A stretch of DNA of 20,347 nt. Origin: Deinococcus marmoris (GTDB taxonomy: Bacteria; Deinococcota; Deinococci; Deinococcales; Deinococcaceae). The notes below the pieces were generated by a model that saw only the letters and a program-made list of their open reading frames with translations, was not told where the DNA came from and ran no database searches. Shown in pieces: positions 14,019 to 20,347 of this stretch; the first letter of the stretch is position 1, and each line of letters opens with the position of its first letter. The stretch covers positions 1 to 20,347 of the forward strand of contig NZ_MSTI01000085.1 of assembly GCF_001949125.1 (NCBI RefSeq), in the 5' to 3' direction. The position numbers and the translations under genes are program-made.

Positions 14019-14774
14019 CTAACGCACGTAGGACGCCCCGTTGATGTCCAGCGTCGCCCCGGTCATGTGCCGCACCAGCCCGGACGCGAGGAAGACCACG
14101 GTAGCGGCCACGTCCCCGGGCGGGGCCGCGTCCCCCAGCGGGAACTCCTGGGCCAGTTCTGCGGCGTGTTCGTTCAGGTACGCCTCGGCCATCTCGGTGC
14201 GGACCCAGCCAGGAGCCACCGCGTAGGCGAGAACGCCCTCATGAGCAAAGCCCCGGGCAATCGAGCGGGTCAAGGCGATCACGCCGCCTTTCGAGGCGGC
14301 GTAGTGCATGGCATTCGGCTGGTCTCCCCGGAAAGCCGCCCGGCTGGCGATATTGATGATGATGCCGCCGCCCTGACCCCGGAAGTGCTGAACGGCTTCC
14401 CGGCAGGTGTCCGCCACGCTGAGCAGGTTGACCTGCAAGGTCTCTTTCCAGACGGCGGACCACGCTTCCAGGGGATCGTCCATCGTGACGGGGGGGGCGA
14501 TCCCAGCGTTGTTCACCAGCACATCGACGCGGCCCTGCCAGGCGACGGCGTTCTGAAATAGCCGGACGGCTTCCCCTTCCTGGGCCAGATCACCGCTCAG
14601 GAGGTGAATCCGGTCTGCACCGAACTCTTCTACCAGGGCCTCACCGCCCTGCCCGCTGCGGCCCAGGTGGGCGGCCACCGACGCGCCCACGTCCAGCAGG
14701 CTGCGGACACAGACTGCGCCAATGCCGCGCGAGGCCCCCGTCACGAATACCACTTTGCCGTCTAGATTGATCAT
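14019..14774 (-). CDS. Short-chain dehydrogenase/reductase (classical SDR)
   Basis: 251 residues with the full classical SDR set: TGASRGIG (12-19, NAD(P) binding), NNAG (88-91), N116, catalytic Ser144 (NIASRAAF), Y158-A-A-S-K162 and a C-terminal GATLDINGASYVR like that of FabG-type 3-oxoacyl-ACP reductases and sugar/alcohol dehydrogenases. The residue after the second beta-strand (HLGRSG) suggests NADP(H) preference, an inference. The substrate cannot be told; FabG, gluconate or 3-hydroxy-acid oxidoreductases are all possible. It is monocistronic. The start has only a weak GGCGGA. An eight-base G run (14490-14497, C run on the coding strand) is a slip-prone spot inside it. Confidence 0.93.
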   Translation of the reverse strand: MINLDGKVVFVTGASRGIGAVCVRSLLDVGASVAAHLGRSGQGGEALVEEFGADRIHLLSGDLAQEGEAVRLFQNAVAWQGRVDVLVNNAGIAPPVTMDDPLEAWSAVWKETLQVNLLSVADTCREAVQHFRGQGGGIIINIASRAAFRGDQPNAMHYAASKGGVIALTRSIARGFAHEGVLAYAVAPGWVRTEMAEAYLNEHAAELAQEFPLGDAAPPGDVAATVVFLASGLVRHMTGATLDINGASYVR

Positions 14775-14855
14775 GTCCGCCAGTCAAGCATACGGACGCC
14801 GATGTTCACGCTTTATCCGGGCGCAGGGAAAAAGCCTGTGCCAGACGCATTTACT

Positions 14856-14877
14856 GCGCCGAGAAAAGAATCGGCGC
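14856..14877. repeat. GC hairpin in the SDR leader
   Basis: GCGCCGA (14856-14862) - GAAAAGAA - TCGGCGC (14871-14877), a perfect 7 bp stem. It lies between the minus-strand promoter and the SDR start, so it would form in the SDR mRNA leader. No U tract follows. Confidence 0.4.
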
Positions 14878-14884
14878 GCATGAG

Positions 14885-14913
14885 TTGACACGGACTGTAT
14901 ACCGCCCTATATT
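14885..14913 (+). promoter_or_regulatory. Near-consensus rightward promoter
   Basis: TTGACA (14885-14890), 17 bp spacer, TATATT (14908-14913): perfect -35 and a 5-of-6 -10. The start site, near 14920, is directly before the terminator-like hairpin at 14923-14947, so a transcript would be only about 28 nt or be antisense to the gene at 14954-15455. Confidence 0.55.
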
Positions 14914-14924
14914 GAGGAAATCAA
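14896..14924 (-). promoter_or_regulatory. Leftward promoter candidate for the SDR gene
   Basis: On the minus strand TTGATT (14919-14924), 17 bp, TATACA (14896-14901), each 4 of 6. It overlaps the rightward promoter with interleaved hexamers. It would transcribe the SDR gene with a leader of about 115 nt. Confidence 0.4.
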
Positions 14925-14947
14925 AGCGGCCTCATGGGCCGCTTTTT
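14923..14947. terminator. Intrinsic terminator hairpin, possibly bidirectional
   Basis: AAAGCGGCC - TCATG - GGCCGCTTT with two further Ts: a 9 bp stem, five T in a row on the plus strand, and TTTGATTT on the minus strand. It lies 6 bp past the stop of the leftward gene at 14954 and therefore ends that transcript. Confidence 0.75.
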
Positions 14948-14953
14948 CCTTGC

Positions 14954-15455
14954 CTACTTGAGCTTGAGCGAACCCAACGCCTTGTCGAATGCGCCCCGCT
15001 GGGCCGCCGTCGCGGCGGGTCCCGTGGTGAACTGGACGCTGAGCAGGTTGCGTTTGCTGACGCCGTACCAGTACTGCAAGCGCACCACGGCTCCATTGGC
15101 CTTGAGGGTCAAGTCATACACGCTCGGTGCCCTTGATCCCACCCGCTGTCCGGGGACGGTCACCCACGCGCTTCAGGGTGGCCAGCCCACCGCCCGTGAG
15201 CGATCCCTCGACGCCTCCGATGAACTCCTTCAAAGCTCCAGCGTCATTGCCCTTGCTCTGATACGGGGCGTAGAACAGTTGCAGAACGGCGGGCGGGGGG
15301 GTGCCAGGGGCCACCACCGTGATGCCGGGCAGGCTATTGGGGTAGGGCCGCTGTTCCCAGCTTGAGGGAACATCAGCGGTGAGCGGGGCCTGGGTGTTCT
15401 TGAGTGGGACGGCCAGGGCCGCACCTGTCAAAACCGAGGCGAGCAGAAGCGCCAT
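14954..15455 (-). pseudogene. Secreted protein of unknown function, frameshifted
   Basis: Two minus-strand frames make one protein. The first (ATG 15455, stop TGA 15114-15116) begins with a signal peptide MALLLASVLTGAALA and contains VPSSWEQRPYPNSLPGITVV and LQLFYAPYQSKG. The second resumes near 15115 as YDLTLKANGAVVRLQYWYGV and ends FDKALGSLKLK at 14954. The reading shifts by one base somewhere in about 15110-15175 (GTERV then YDLTL reads best as one chain). The fold resembles small secreted stress-tolerance or DcrB/PsbP-like proteins (a guess from the SxWxxR...QFxxP layout). It is either inactivated or carries a sequencing error. A GTG at 15500 is rejected as the start because it lies inside the IS end. 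No ribosome binding site is seen for ATG 15455. Confidence 0.65.
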
Positions 15456-15489
15456 GCGAATGGAGGAAGATGGTCTGCCCCCCGCAAAC

Positions 15490-15519
15490 TGGACGGTCAC
15501 TGAGTAGAGACGAAGGCTC
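15490..15519 (+). repeat. Left terminal inverted repeat of the IS3 element
   Basis: TGGACGGT-CACTG-AGTAGAGAC-GAA-GGCTC. The blocks TGGACGGT, AGTAGAGAC and GGCTC recur inverted at the right end, with 1 bp length differences between blocks. Confidence 0.85.
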
Positions 15520-15555
15520 GATCCCAGCCCTAAGCTGGAAAGCGAGGCTCATCCT

Positions 15556-15863
15556 ATGAAAAACCGTCAGTTCACCGAAGACCAGATCATCAAGCTTCTC
15601 CAGGAGGGCAAGAAGAGCGAGAAGCCTATTGAAGACCTGTGCCGCGATTTTGGGTGCAGCCCCGCGTCGTACTCCGCCTGGAAGAAGAAATACGGCGATA
15701 CCAACGCCGACGAAGCCAAACGGCGTCTTGGCCAGAACAGCACCCGTATGGGGCTTGGCCGCTTCGTCGATTGGAGAAGGAAAACGCCCGCCTGCTGCGC
15801 ATTGTCGGTCAGCAACGCTTGGAGATCGACGCCATGAAGGACGTCATTGAAAAAAGGCGGTAA
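15556..15863 (+). pseudogene. IS3 OrfA broken by an internal 38 bp insertion
   Basis: ATG 15556 starts MKNRQFTEDQIIKLLQEGKK and the HTH CRDFGCSPASYSAWKKKYG, normal for IS3 OrfA, up to DEAKR. The next expected motif, RRLEKENARLLRIVGQQRLE, is found only in another frame (stop TAA 15861-15863, ending DAMKDVIEKRR). Between CCAAACGG and CTTCGTCGATTGG there are 38 extra bases, framed by two copies of CTTGGCC. Removing them restores one continuous reading frame. Because 38 is not a multiple of 3, OrfA runs out of frame to 15837. The upstream CGAGGCT region gives a poor ribosome binding site. Confidence 0.8.
15850..15856 (+). promoter_or_regulatory. Programmed -1 frameshift site (A6G) between OrfA and OrfB
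   Basis: AAAAAAG lies just before the OrfA stop (GAA AAA AGG CGG TAA). Slipping -1 gives AAG GCG GTA ACG CCC ACC GAG, i.e. KAVTPTEKRAVVRQL, which runs straight into OrfB. This is the standard IS3 way of making the OrfAB transposase. Confidence 0.65.
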
Positions 15864-15883
15864 CGCCCACCGAGAAACGTGCC

Positions 15884-16753
15884 GTGGTCAGGCAGCTGGT
15901 CGCGGCGCACCTCAGGCCCGTTCGGGCCTGTGTTCTGGTGGGCCTGTCCAAATCTTCCTGGCATGACCGCCCACAACCGCGCCAGGACAGTGAACTCCGG
16001 CAACAGATCCACAACCTGGCTCGTCGGTATCCCCGGCGGGGCTACCGTTTCATTCACGTCCTGCTGGTTCGAGCAGGGGCCATCATCAACAAGAAGCGCG
16101 TTCGACGAATCTGGCGCGAAGAGGGACTTGCCGTCAGACCCAAAGTATCCCGAAAACTTCGTACTGGAGCGACAATTCCTATGCAGGCCGAGTATGCGAA
16201 TCACGTCTGGACGTACGATTTCATCTTTGACCAGACCCTGGAAGGGACCACCCTGAAAATCCTAACCCTGACCGACGAATTCACCCGACAGTCACTGGCC
16301 TTGCAGGTGGCGACGTCCTTCACCTCCAAGGAGGTGAAGGACGTCCTCCGGGACGTGATTGCCGGGCGCAGTTCCCCAGCCTTTCTTCGCAGCGACAACG
16401 GTTCTGAATTCATCGCCCGTGATCTGGGCATCTGGCTGGCAGTTCAGGACATCGGAACCCGGAACACCCTCCCAGGAAAACCTTGGCAAAACGGCTTTGC
16501 TGAGAGCTTCCACTCCCGTCTGCGGGCAGAATGTCTCAATCAAGAGGTGTTCTATTCTGCCAAACACGCCCAGGTGCTGCTGGATGATTGGCGGGTGTTC
16601 TACAACGCCCGCAGACCCCACTCATCACTCGGCTACCGGACCCCAGACGAGTTTGCTGAGCAGGCCAGGGGGCGGCCTGCCGCCACCCCTTTGCGGAGAC
16701 AACACCGCAAATGTGCCCGTCAGCCCGTCCCCTGGACGAGCAGGGAAAGCTGA
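15884..16753 (+). CDS. IS3-family transposase OrfB (DDE catalytic part)
   Basis: 289 residues from GTG 15884; translated mainly as the OrfAB frameshift product, as the frame is open upstream to the A6G site. HTH_21 region at about 32-88 (RRYPRRGYRFIHVLL, KKRVRRIWREEGLAVRPK), then the rve integrase core with D112 (WTYDFIFD), D171 (LRSDNGSEF) and E207 (QNGFAESFHSRLRAE): the spacing D-35-E of IS3. The C-terminal YNARRPHSSLGYRTPDEFAE is also classic. It appears intact, unlike its OrfA. A perfect palindrome CACCTCC-AA-GGAGGTG lies inside it at 16321-16336. Confidence 0.92.
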   Translation: MVRQLVAAHLRPVRACVLVGLSKSSWHDRPQPRQDSELRQQIHNLARRYPRRGYRFIHVLLVRAGAIINKKRVRRIWREEGLAVRPKVSRKLRTGATIPMQAEYANHVWTYDFIFDQTLEGTTLKILTLTDEFTRQSLALQVATSFTSKEVKDVLRDVIAGRSSPAFLRSDNGSEFIARDLGIWLAVQDIGTRNTLPGKPWQNGFAESFHSRLRAECLNQEVFYSAKHAQVLLDDWRVFYNARRPHSSLGYRTPDEFAEQARGRPAATPLRRQHRKCARQPVPWTSRES

Positions 16754-16770
16754 TGTTGTACCCTTGACCT

Positions 16771-16798
16771 GAGCCGAGTCTCTACTTGAAACCGTCCA
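16771..16798 (-). repeat. Right terminal inverted repeat of the IS3 element
   Basis: Read inward on the minus strand: TGGACGGT-TTCA-AGTAGAGAC-TC-GGCTC, the counterpart of the left repeat. Confidence 0.85.
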
Positions 16799-16855
16799 AC
16801 TTCTGGGGGCAGCCCACCTCACCCATGAATCACAACGCCGCATTCAGGAGGAGCC

Positions 16856-19846
16856 ATGGAAGACCACCCTCCCTCACCTGATCTCCATCTCCTGAGCCAG
16901 GCGTTTACTGCGAGCGTCACCGGTGTCATCATCACCGATGCGCAGCAGCCGGACCTGCCGATCATCTTCGTCAATCCAGCCTTCGAGCGGCTCAGCGGCT
17001 ACCTGGCCGCCGAGATCATCGGGCGCAACTGCCGCTTTCTGCAAGGTCAGGACCGCGATCAGGAAGCCCGGCAGGAGATCTTGGACGCCTTGTCAGAGGG
17101 CCACAGCGTCACCACGGTGCTGCGCAATTACCGCAAGGACGGTTCGTTGTTCTACAACGAACTCACGCTCAGTCCCATCCACGACGCTTCCGGCACCCTG
17201 ACCCATTACCTCGGCTTTCAAAACGACGTCACTGCGCGTGAGCAGGCCAGGCAGCAGGAGTCGCGCTCCAGGCGGCAACTCACCTCCATCCTGGAGCGCA
17301 TCACTGACGGTTTCGTGTCGTTCGATCAGCACTGGAACATCACTTACGTCAATGCGGCTGCGGCGGCCATGACCGCCCGTCCATCCAGCGAGACCCTCGG
17401 CCAGAACCTATTCACCTTCTCTCCGCTCTCCACCCATTCACCACTTGGCTTGGCCCTCCAGAAAGCCCAGGAATCTGGCATCGTCCAACATCTGTTGAAC
17501 CACTCGGGCATGGGCAAGCAGACGAACATCACCATTTATCCAGGCGAGAACGGCGTCTCGATGTTTATCCGGGATGTCACCGAGAGCCGAGAAGCGCAGC
17601 GGGAGCAGCAGGCCAGCGAGGAGCGCTTCGCCAAGGTTTTCGAAGCTGCCCCAGTCGCCATCATCGTCTCCCAGCTCAGCACGGGCCACTGCATTGACGT
17701 TAACCCTGAGTTTCTGCGTCAGAGCGGGTACACCCGCGAGGAGGTGATCGGGCGCGACTCGCTCGATCTGAACTTCTGGGTTGTTCCACTGGAAGCGGAA
17801 GACCTGAGGCGAATCCTTCGGGAAGAGGGCAAGGTCCTTGACCGCGAGTTGCAGTTCCGCTTGAAGTCTGGAGCGGTCGCCGACACGACTGTGTCGGCTA
17901 TCCCAATGACCATGGGTGGGGAAGCCTGCATCGTGACGCTGCTCCGTGATGTCACGGTGGAGAAGCAAGCACAGCGGTTCCTGGCAGACAGCGAGGAGCG
18001 CTACCGCAACATCGCGACCCAGTTGCAACGAACGCTGGACCTGTCCCTTGACCTGATCAATTCGATTGACGCAGAGGGGCGCTTCGTCACGATAAGCGCG
18101 GCCTGCCAGCAGATCCTCGGGTACACGCCTGAAGAGCTGATTGGCCGCACTTACCTTGACTTCGTCCATCCGGATGACCGGGCCATCACCGTGCGGGAAG
18201 ACGCCCACATCACCGCAGGTCAAGCGACGACCACCTTCCAGAACCGTTATCTCCACAAGAACGGGAGCGTGGTCTGGTTGGAGTGGGCGGCCGTCAGTCT
18301 GCCCGACGACTCCTTGATGTACTGCGTGGCCCGCAACATCACCGAGCGCCGGGTTGCCGAAGAAGATCAGGCGTTCCTGGCGGCCATCGTGCAGGCCAGC
18401 CACAACGCCATCATCGGCGTTTCGCTGGACAACACCATTCGCTCCTGGAATCCAGGTGCCGAGGAACTCTACGGCTACACCGCCGAAGAGGCGATCGGTC
18501 AGCCGGTCACTTTCATCGTTCCTGCCGACTTTCATGCGCTTGAACTTGAGTCGATGGAACGGGCCAGGCAAGGCTTTCGGGACCCACCGTTTGAGGGCAA
18601 CCGGGTCACGAAGAGCGGACAGCAGCTCCAGGTGCGGGTCACCATCTCGCCGATCCTGGATGCTGCTGGTCAGGTGATCGGGGTCTCCAAGATCGCCCGC
18701 GACATCACGGCCCTGCGGACGGCTGAGCAAGAAATTCAGGTCCTCAACGAGGACCTCCAGCGTCAGTTGCGTTCCATCACGGGCCTCCGCAAGATTGATC
18801 ACTCGATCGCCGCGAGTGCGGATCTCGACGTCACCCTCGGTCTGGTTCTGGACAGTATCAGGCAACAACTCGGCATGGACGCGGCCACCGTCTTGCTGTT
18901 CGATCCACACCGCAAGACACTGACATACACCGTCACCAGGGGCTTGTATACCGCAAGACTGGAGAACTCAGCGACGAAACTGGGTGTAGGACTGGCCGGC
19001 AGCGCCGCGCTGATCCAGCAGCCGATCAGCCTGCCGGACCTCATCCATGCGTCCGTCCTGCCCGCCTGGCGCGACGTCGTGAAGAAGGAAGGATTGACCG
19101 CTTATCACGCGGTGCCGCTGCTCAGTAAAGGGCAGGTGGTGGGGGTCATTGAAGTGCTCCATCATCAGCCCTGGCCACTCTCGCTGGAGTGGTTGTCGAC
19201 CCTCGAAACGTTGGCCGATCAGGCGGCCATCGCCATTGACCATGCCCGGCTCGTGACTGAACTGGAGCGCAGCAACGTGGAGCTGCGCTCCGCGTATGAC
19301 GAGACCATCGAGGGCTGGGCACGCGCGCTCGACCTACGGGACCACGAGACCGAGGGACACTCTCGCCGGGTCACGGAGATGACGCACGAACTCTGTCAGG
19401 CCCTCGGATTTACCTCTGATCAACTGATGCAAGTTCGTCGGGGCGCGCTGCTCCACGACATCGGCAAGATGGGGATCCCTGACGCGGTACTGCTCAAGCC
19501 AGGCAAGCTCACCGAAGACGAGTGGGTGCTGATGAAAAAGCATCCGGAGTACGCGGCGGAACTGCTGACCCCGATTGAGTTCCTGCATCCGGCCCTGGAG
19601 ATCCCGCAGAACCACCACGAGAAGTGGGACGGCAGCGGCTACCCGCAGGGACTGAAAGGCGAGGCCATTCCGCTGTCGGCCAGGGCGTTTGCCGTGGTGG
19701 ACGTGTACGACGCCCTGATGAGTGACCGGCCCTACCGCAAGGCCTGGACGCGGGAGAAAACGATGGATCACATTCAAAGTGGTTCAGGTCTTCACTTTGA
19801 TCCTGAAGTCGTAGACGCCTTTCTCCAGATGATTGGGCAGCACTGA
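16856..19846 (+). CDS. LOV-PAS-GAF-HD-GYP blue-light sensor / c-di-GMP phosphodiesterase
   Basis: 996 residues, soluble. LOV domain (15-127) has every flavin-site residue: NPAF, GRNCRFLQ with the adduct Cys59, NYRKDG (N91), FYNEL (N101) and GFQNDVT (Q122). Four more PAS domains follow (about 142-245, 254-370, 380-500, 503-622), then a coiled-coil linker, a GAF domain (655-798) and a complete HD-GYP domain (815-994): GHSRRV, LLHDIGKMGIPD (H867, D868), KKHPEYAAELL, NHHEKWDGSGYPQGLKG (GYP 928-930) and VDVYDALMSDRPYRKAW. HD-GYP enzymes degrade c-di-GMP to pGpG or GMP. Light-formed flavin-cysteine adduct should gate this through the PAS/GAF chain; the other PAS ligands are unknown. AGGAGG (16846-16851) with 4 nt spacing fixes ATG 16856. 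An IS3 element ends 57 bp upstream. Confidence 0.95.
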   Translation: MEDHPPSPDLHLLSQAFTASVTGVIITDAQQPDLPIIFVNPAFERLSGYLAAEIIGRNCRFLQGQDRDQEARQEILDALSEGHSVTTVLRNYRKDGSLFYNELTLSPIHDASGTLTHYLGFQNDVTAREQARQQESRSRRQLTSILERITDGFVSFDQHWNITYVNAAAAAMTARPSSETLGQNLFTFSPLSTHSPLGLALQKAQESGIVQHLLNHSGMGKQTNITIYPGENGVSMFIRDVTESREAQREQQASEERFAKVFEAAPVAIIVSQLSTGHCIDVNPEFLRQSGYTREEVIGRDSLDLNFWVVPLEAEDLRRILREEGKVLDRELQFRLKSGAVADTTVSAIPMTMGGEACIVTLLRDVTVEKQAQRFLADSEERYRNIATQLQRTLDLSLDLINSIDAEGRFVTISAACQQILGYTPEELIGRTYLDFVHPDDRAITVREDAHITAGQATTTFQNRYLHKNGSVVWLEWAAVSLPDDSLMYCVARNITERRVAEEDQAFLAAIVQASHNAIIGVSLDNTIRSWNPGAEELYGYTAEEAIGQPVTFIVPADFHALELESMERARQGFRDPPFEGNRVTKSGQQLQVRVTISPILDAAGQVIGVSKIARDITALRTAEQEIQVLNEDLQRQLRSITGLRKIDHSIAASADLDVTLGLVLDSIRQQLGMDAATVLLFDPHRKTLTYTVTRGLYTARLENSATKLGVGLAGSAALIQQPISLPDLIHASVLPAWRDVVKKEGLTAYHAVPLLSKGQVVGVIEVLHHQPWPLSLEWLSTLETLADQAAIAIDHARLVTELERSNVELRSAYDETIEGWARALDLRDHETEGHSRRVTEMTHELCQALGFTSDQLMQVRRGALLHDIGKMGIPDAVLLKPGKLTEDEWVLMKKHPEYAAELLTPIEFLHPALEIPQNHHEKWDGSGYPQGLKGEAIPLSARAFAVVDVYDALMSDRPYRKAWTREKTMDHIQSGSGLHFDPEVVDAFLQMIGQH

Positions 19847-19955
19847 GGTGGCTGTTCTTAACCACTCGGGTTTGTCCTCGGTTGTCCAGAATCATGGTGG
19901 TGATCTTGGGGTAGGCCCACAGGTAAAGGCACAGATCCTGGCGGCCTGACAGATT
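19847..19955. other. Spacer between the sensor gene and the IS4-type transposase
   Basis: No gene is confidently called. A minus-strand frame directly before the transposase stop reads DLCLYLWAYPKITTMILDN, reminiscent of a DDE transposase beta-strand ending in LDN, which may be an older element fragment. No terminator is evident for the sensor gene. Confidence 0.3.
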
Positions 19956-20347
19956 TTATGAGAGTGAACGAAAAACGAGCTGCCAGCCAACTTCAAGAGT
20001 GGTTTGAGGAGGGGCATGGGGGCGTTTCCGCTGACCCAGTGGCTCAGGGTCAGGCCCCCCTTGGAGCGTCAGGCGCGCGAACACCACCTGACCACGGCTC
20101 AGCGCGTAATGAACCGCCCGGAGACCGATCTTGAGGTAGCTCAGCGCCCGCTGCCAGTGGGGATCGACGACACGTCGATCCCCACGCTGCACCACCTCAA
20201 TGCCTTCGGACACGAGCAGCACGGTCGCTACGGCCAGCACGGTCACCAAGCGTTCGAGACTGGGTGCATCTCGCACTTTGGAACCTTCCAACCCGAACAA
20301 ACCACTTTTCTCATCCAGAAAGCCTTCCTCAATCTGAAATCGCTCGC
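19956..20347 (-). CDS. IS4-family transposase C-terminus, partial (runs off the right edge)
   Basis: The open minus-strand frame enters at the right edge as [20 protein letters not shown] and continues [20 protein letters not shown] to stop TAA 19956-19958, about 130 residues. The stretch [12 protein letters not shown] is the third IS4 motif, equivalent to Y-(2)-R-(3)-E-(6)-K, holding the catalytic Glu. It is followed by a hydrophobic helix and a basic tail ([20 protein letters not shown]). The N-terminal part with both catalytic Asp residues is outside the window. It is a copy distinct from the possible remnant at 325-570. Confidence 0.85.
   Translation of the reverse strand, partial: ERFQIEEGFLDEKSGLFGLEGSKVRDAPSLERLVTVLAVATVLLVSEGIEVVQRGDRRVVDPHWQRALSYLKIGLRAVHYALSRGQVVFARLTLQGGPDPEPLGQRKRPHAPPQTTLEVGWQLVFRSLS

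Larger units (their letters stand above)
15490..16798 (+). mobile_element. IS3-family insertion sequence, nearly complete
   Basis: About 1.31 kb with imperfect terminal inverted repeats (15490-15519 and 16771-16798), two overlapping transposase frames on the plus strand, an A6G slippage site and flanking AACT direct repeats (15487-15490 and 16798-16801; the outer T/A are shared with the repeat ends). A 4 bp duplication fits the IS407-like group of IS3. Target site: the intergenic space between the frameshifted secreted-protein gene and the LOV sensor gene. OrfA carries a disrupting insertion, so the copy is probably not autonomous. Confidence 0.9.

Noticed and set aside
16321..16336. CACCTCC-AA-GGAGGTG palindrome in OrfB as a regulatory element
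   Set aside because: It encodes ordinary residues (TSKEV) in frame with no start nearby; likely chance from codon use.
17438..18910. Long antisense open frame (490 codons) inside the light-sensor gene
   Set aside because: Low-complexity composition typical of the reverse strand of a GC-rich gene, no ribosome binding site, and the plus-strand reading has unmistakable domains.
1..20347. CRISPR array, tRNA, rRNA or riboswitch
   Set aside because: No regular direct repeats, tRNA-like cloverleaf or rRNA signature was found on reading through; weak structures cannot be excluded by eye.

Overview
The window is GC-rich, densely coded, insertion-sequence-laden bacterial DNA. Protein flavour (a small-footprint cbb3-like oxidase with lipoprotein cytochromes, a LOV/PAS/HD-GYP sensor, and IS3, IS4 and IS110 pieces) points to a Deinococcus-like organism. 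This is inferred from recognition of sequence style; no rRNA or tRNA gene is present to anchor it.

Layout, left to right. 1-920: an IS3-type OrfA cut by the window edge, a doubtful transposase tail and a gene-free stretch. 921-1787 (+): a tandem universal stress protein. 1817-6017 (-): an envelope group of four genes: a membrane-anchored PIG-L/LmbE deacetylase, an HGSNAT-like multispanning acetyltransferase, a DedA protein and a secreted NodB-type polysaccharide deacetylase. 6119-12714 (-): a long cbb3-like oxidase operon. In transcription order it holds a diheme cytochrome c lipoprotein, a small TM protein, CcoN, a short CcoO, a small TM protein, a mono-heme CcoP-like cytochrome, a PQQ-type beta-propeller, a one-TM mini-protein, a His-rich membrane protein and a second small membrane protein. 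A perfect -35/17 bp/good -10 promoter lies about 200 bp upstream of the first gene. 13110-13941: transposase debris (IS66-like?, IS110 C-terminus, truncated IS3 OrfA). 14019-14774 (-): an SDR oxidoreductase. 14885-14947: a compact region of overlapping outward promoters and a terminator hairpin. 14954-15455 (-): a secreted protein gene broken by a frameshift. 15490-16798 (+): an almost complete IS3-family element with recognisable ends, an AACT target duplication and a damaged OrfA. 16856-19846 (+): a 996-residue LOV-PAS4-GAF-HD-GYP protein. 19956-20347 (-): the C-terminus of an IS4-family transposase running off the right edge.

How the genes fit together. The oxidase operon would move electrons from periplasmic or lipoprotein c-type cytochromes to O2 at a CcoN subunit that keeps the CuB histidines, the cross-link tyrosine and the heme b3 histidine. 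It has Met where the second low-spin heme b histidine normally sits, which is the most unusual protein-level signal here. The envelope group combines two extracytoplasmic N-deacetylases, a transmembrane N-acetyltransferase and a probable lipid-carrier flippase, suggesting amino-sugar editing at the cell surface. The LOV protein would couple blue light to c-di-GMP breakdown, and an IS copy sits immediately upstream of it, probably separating it from its native promoter.
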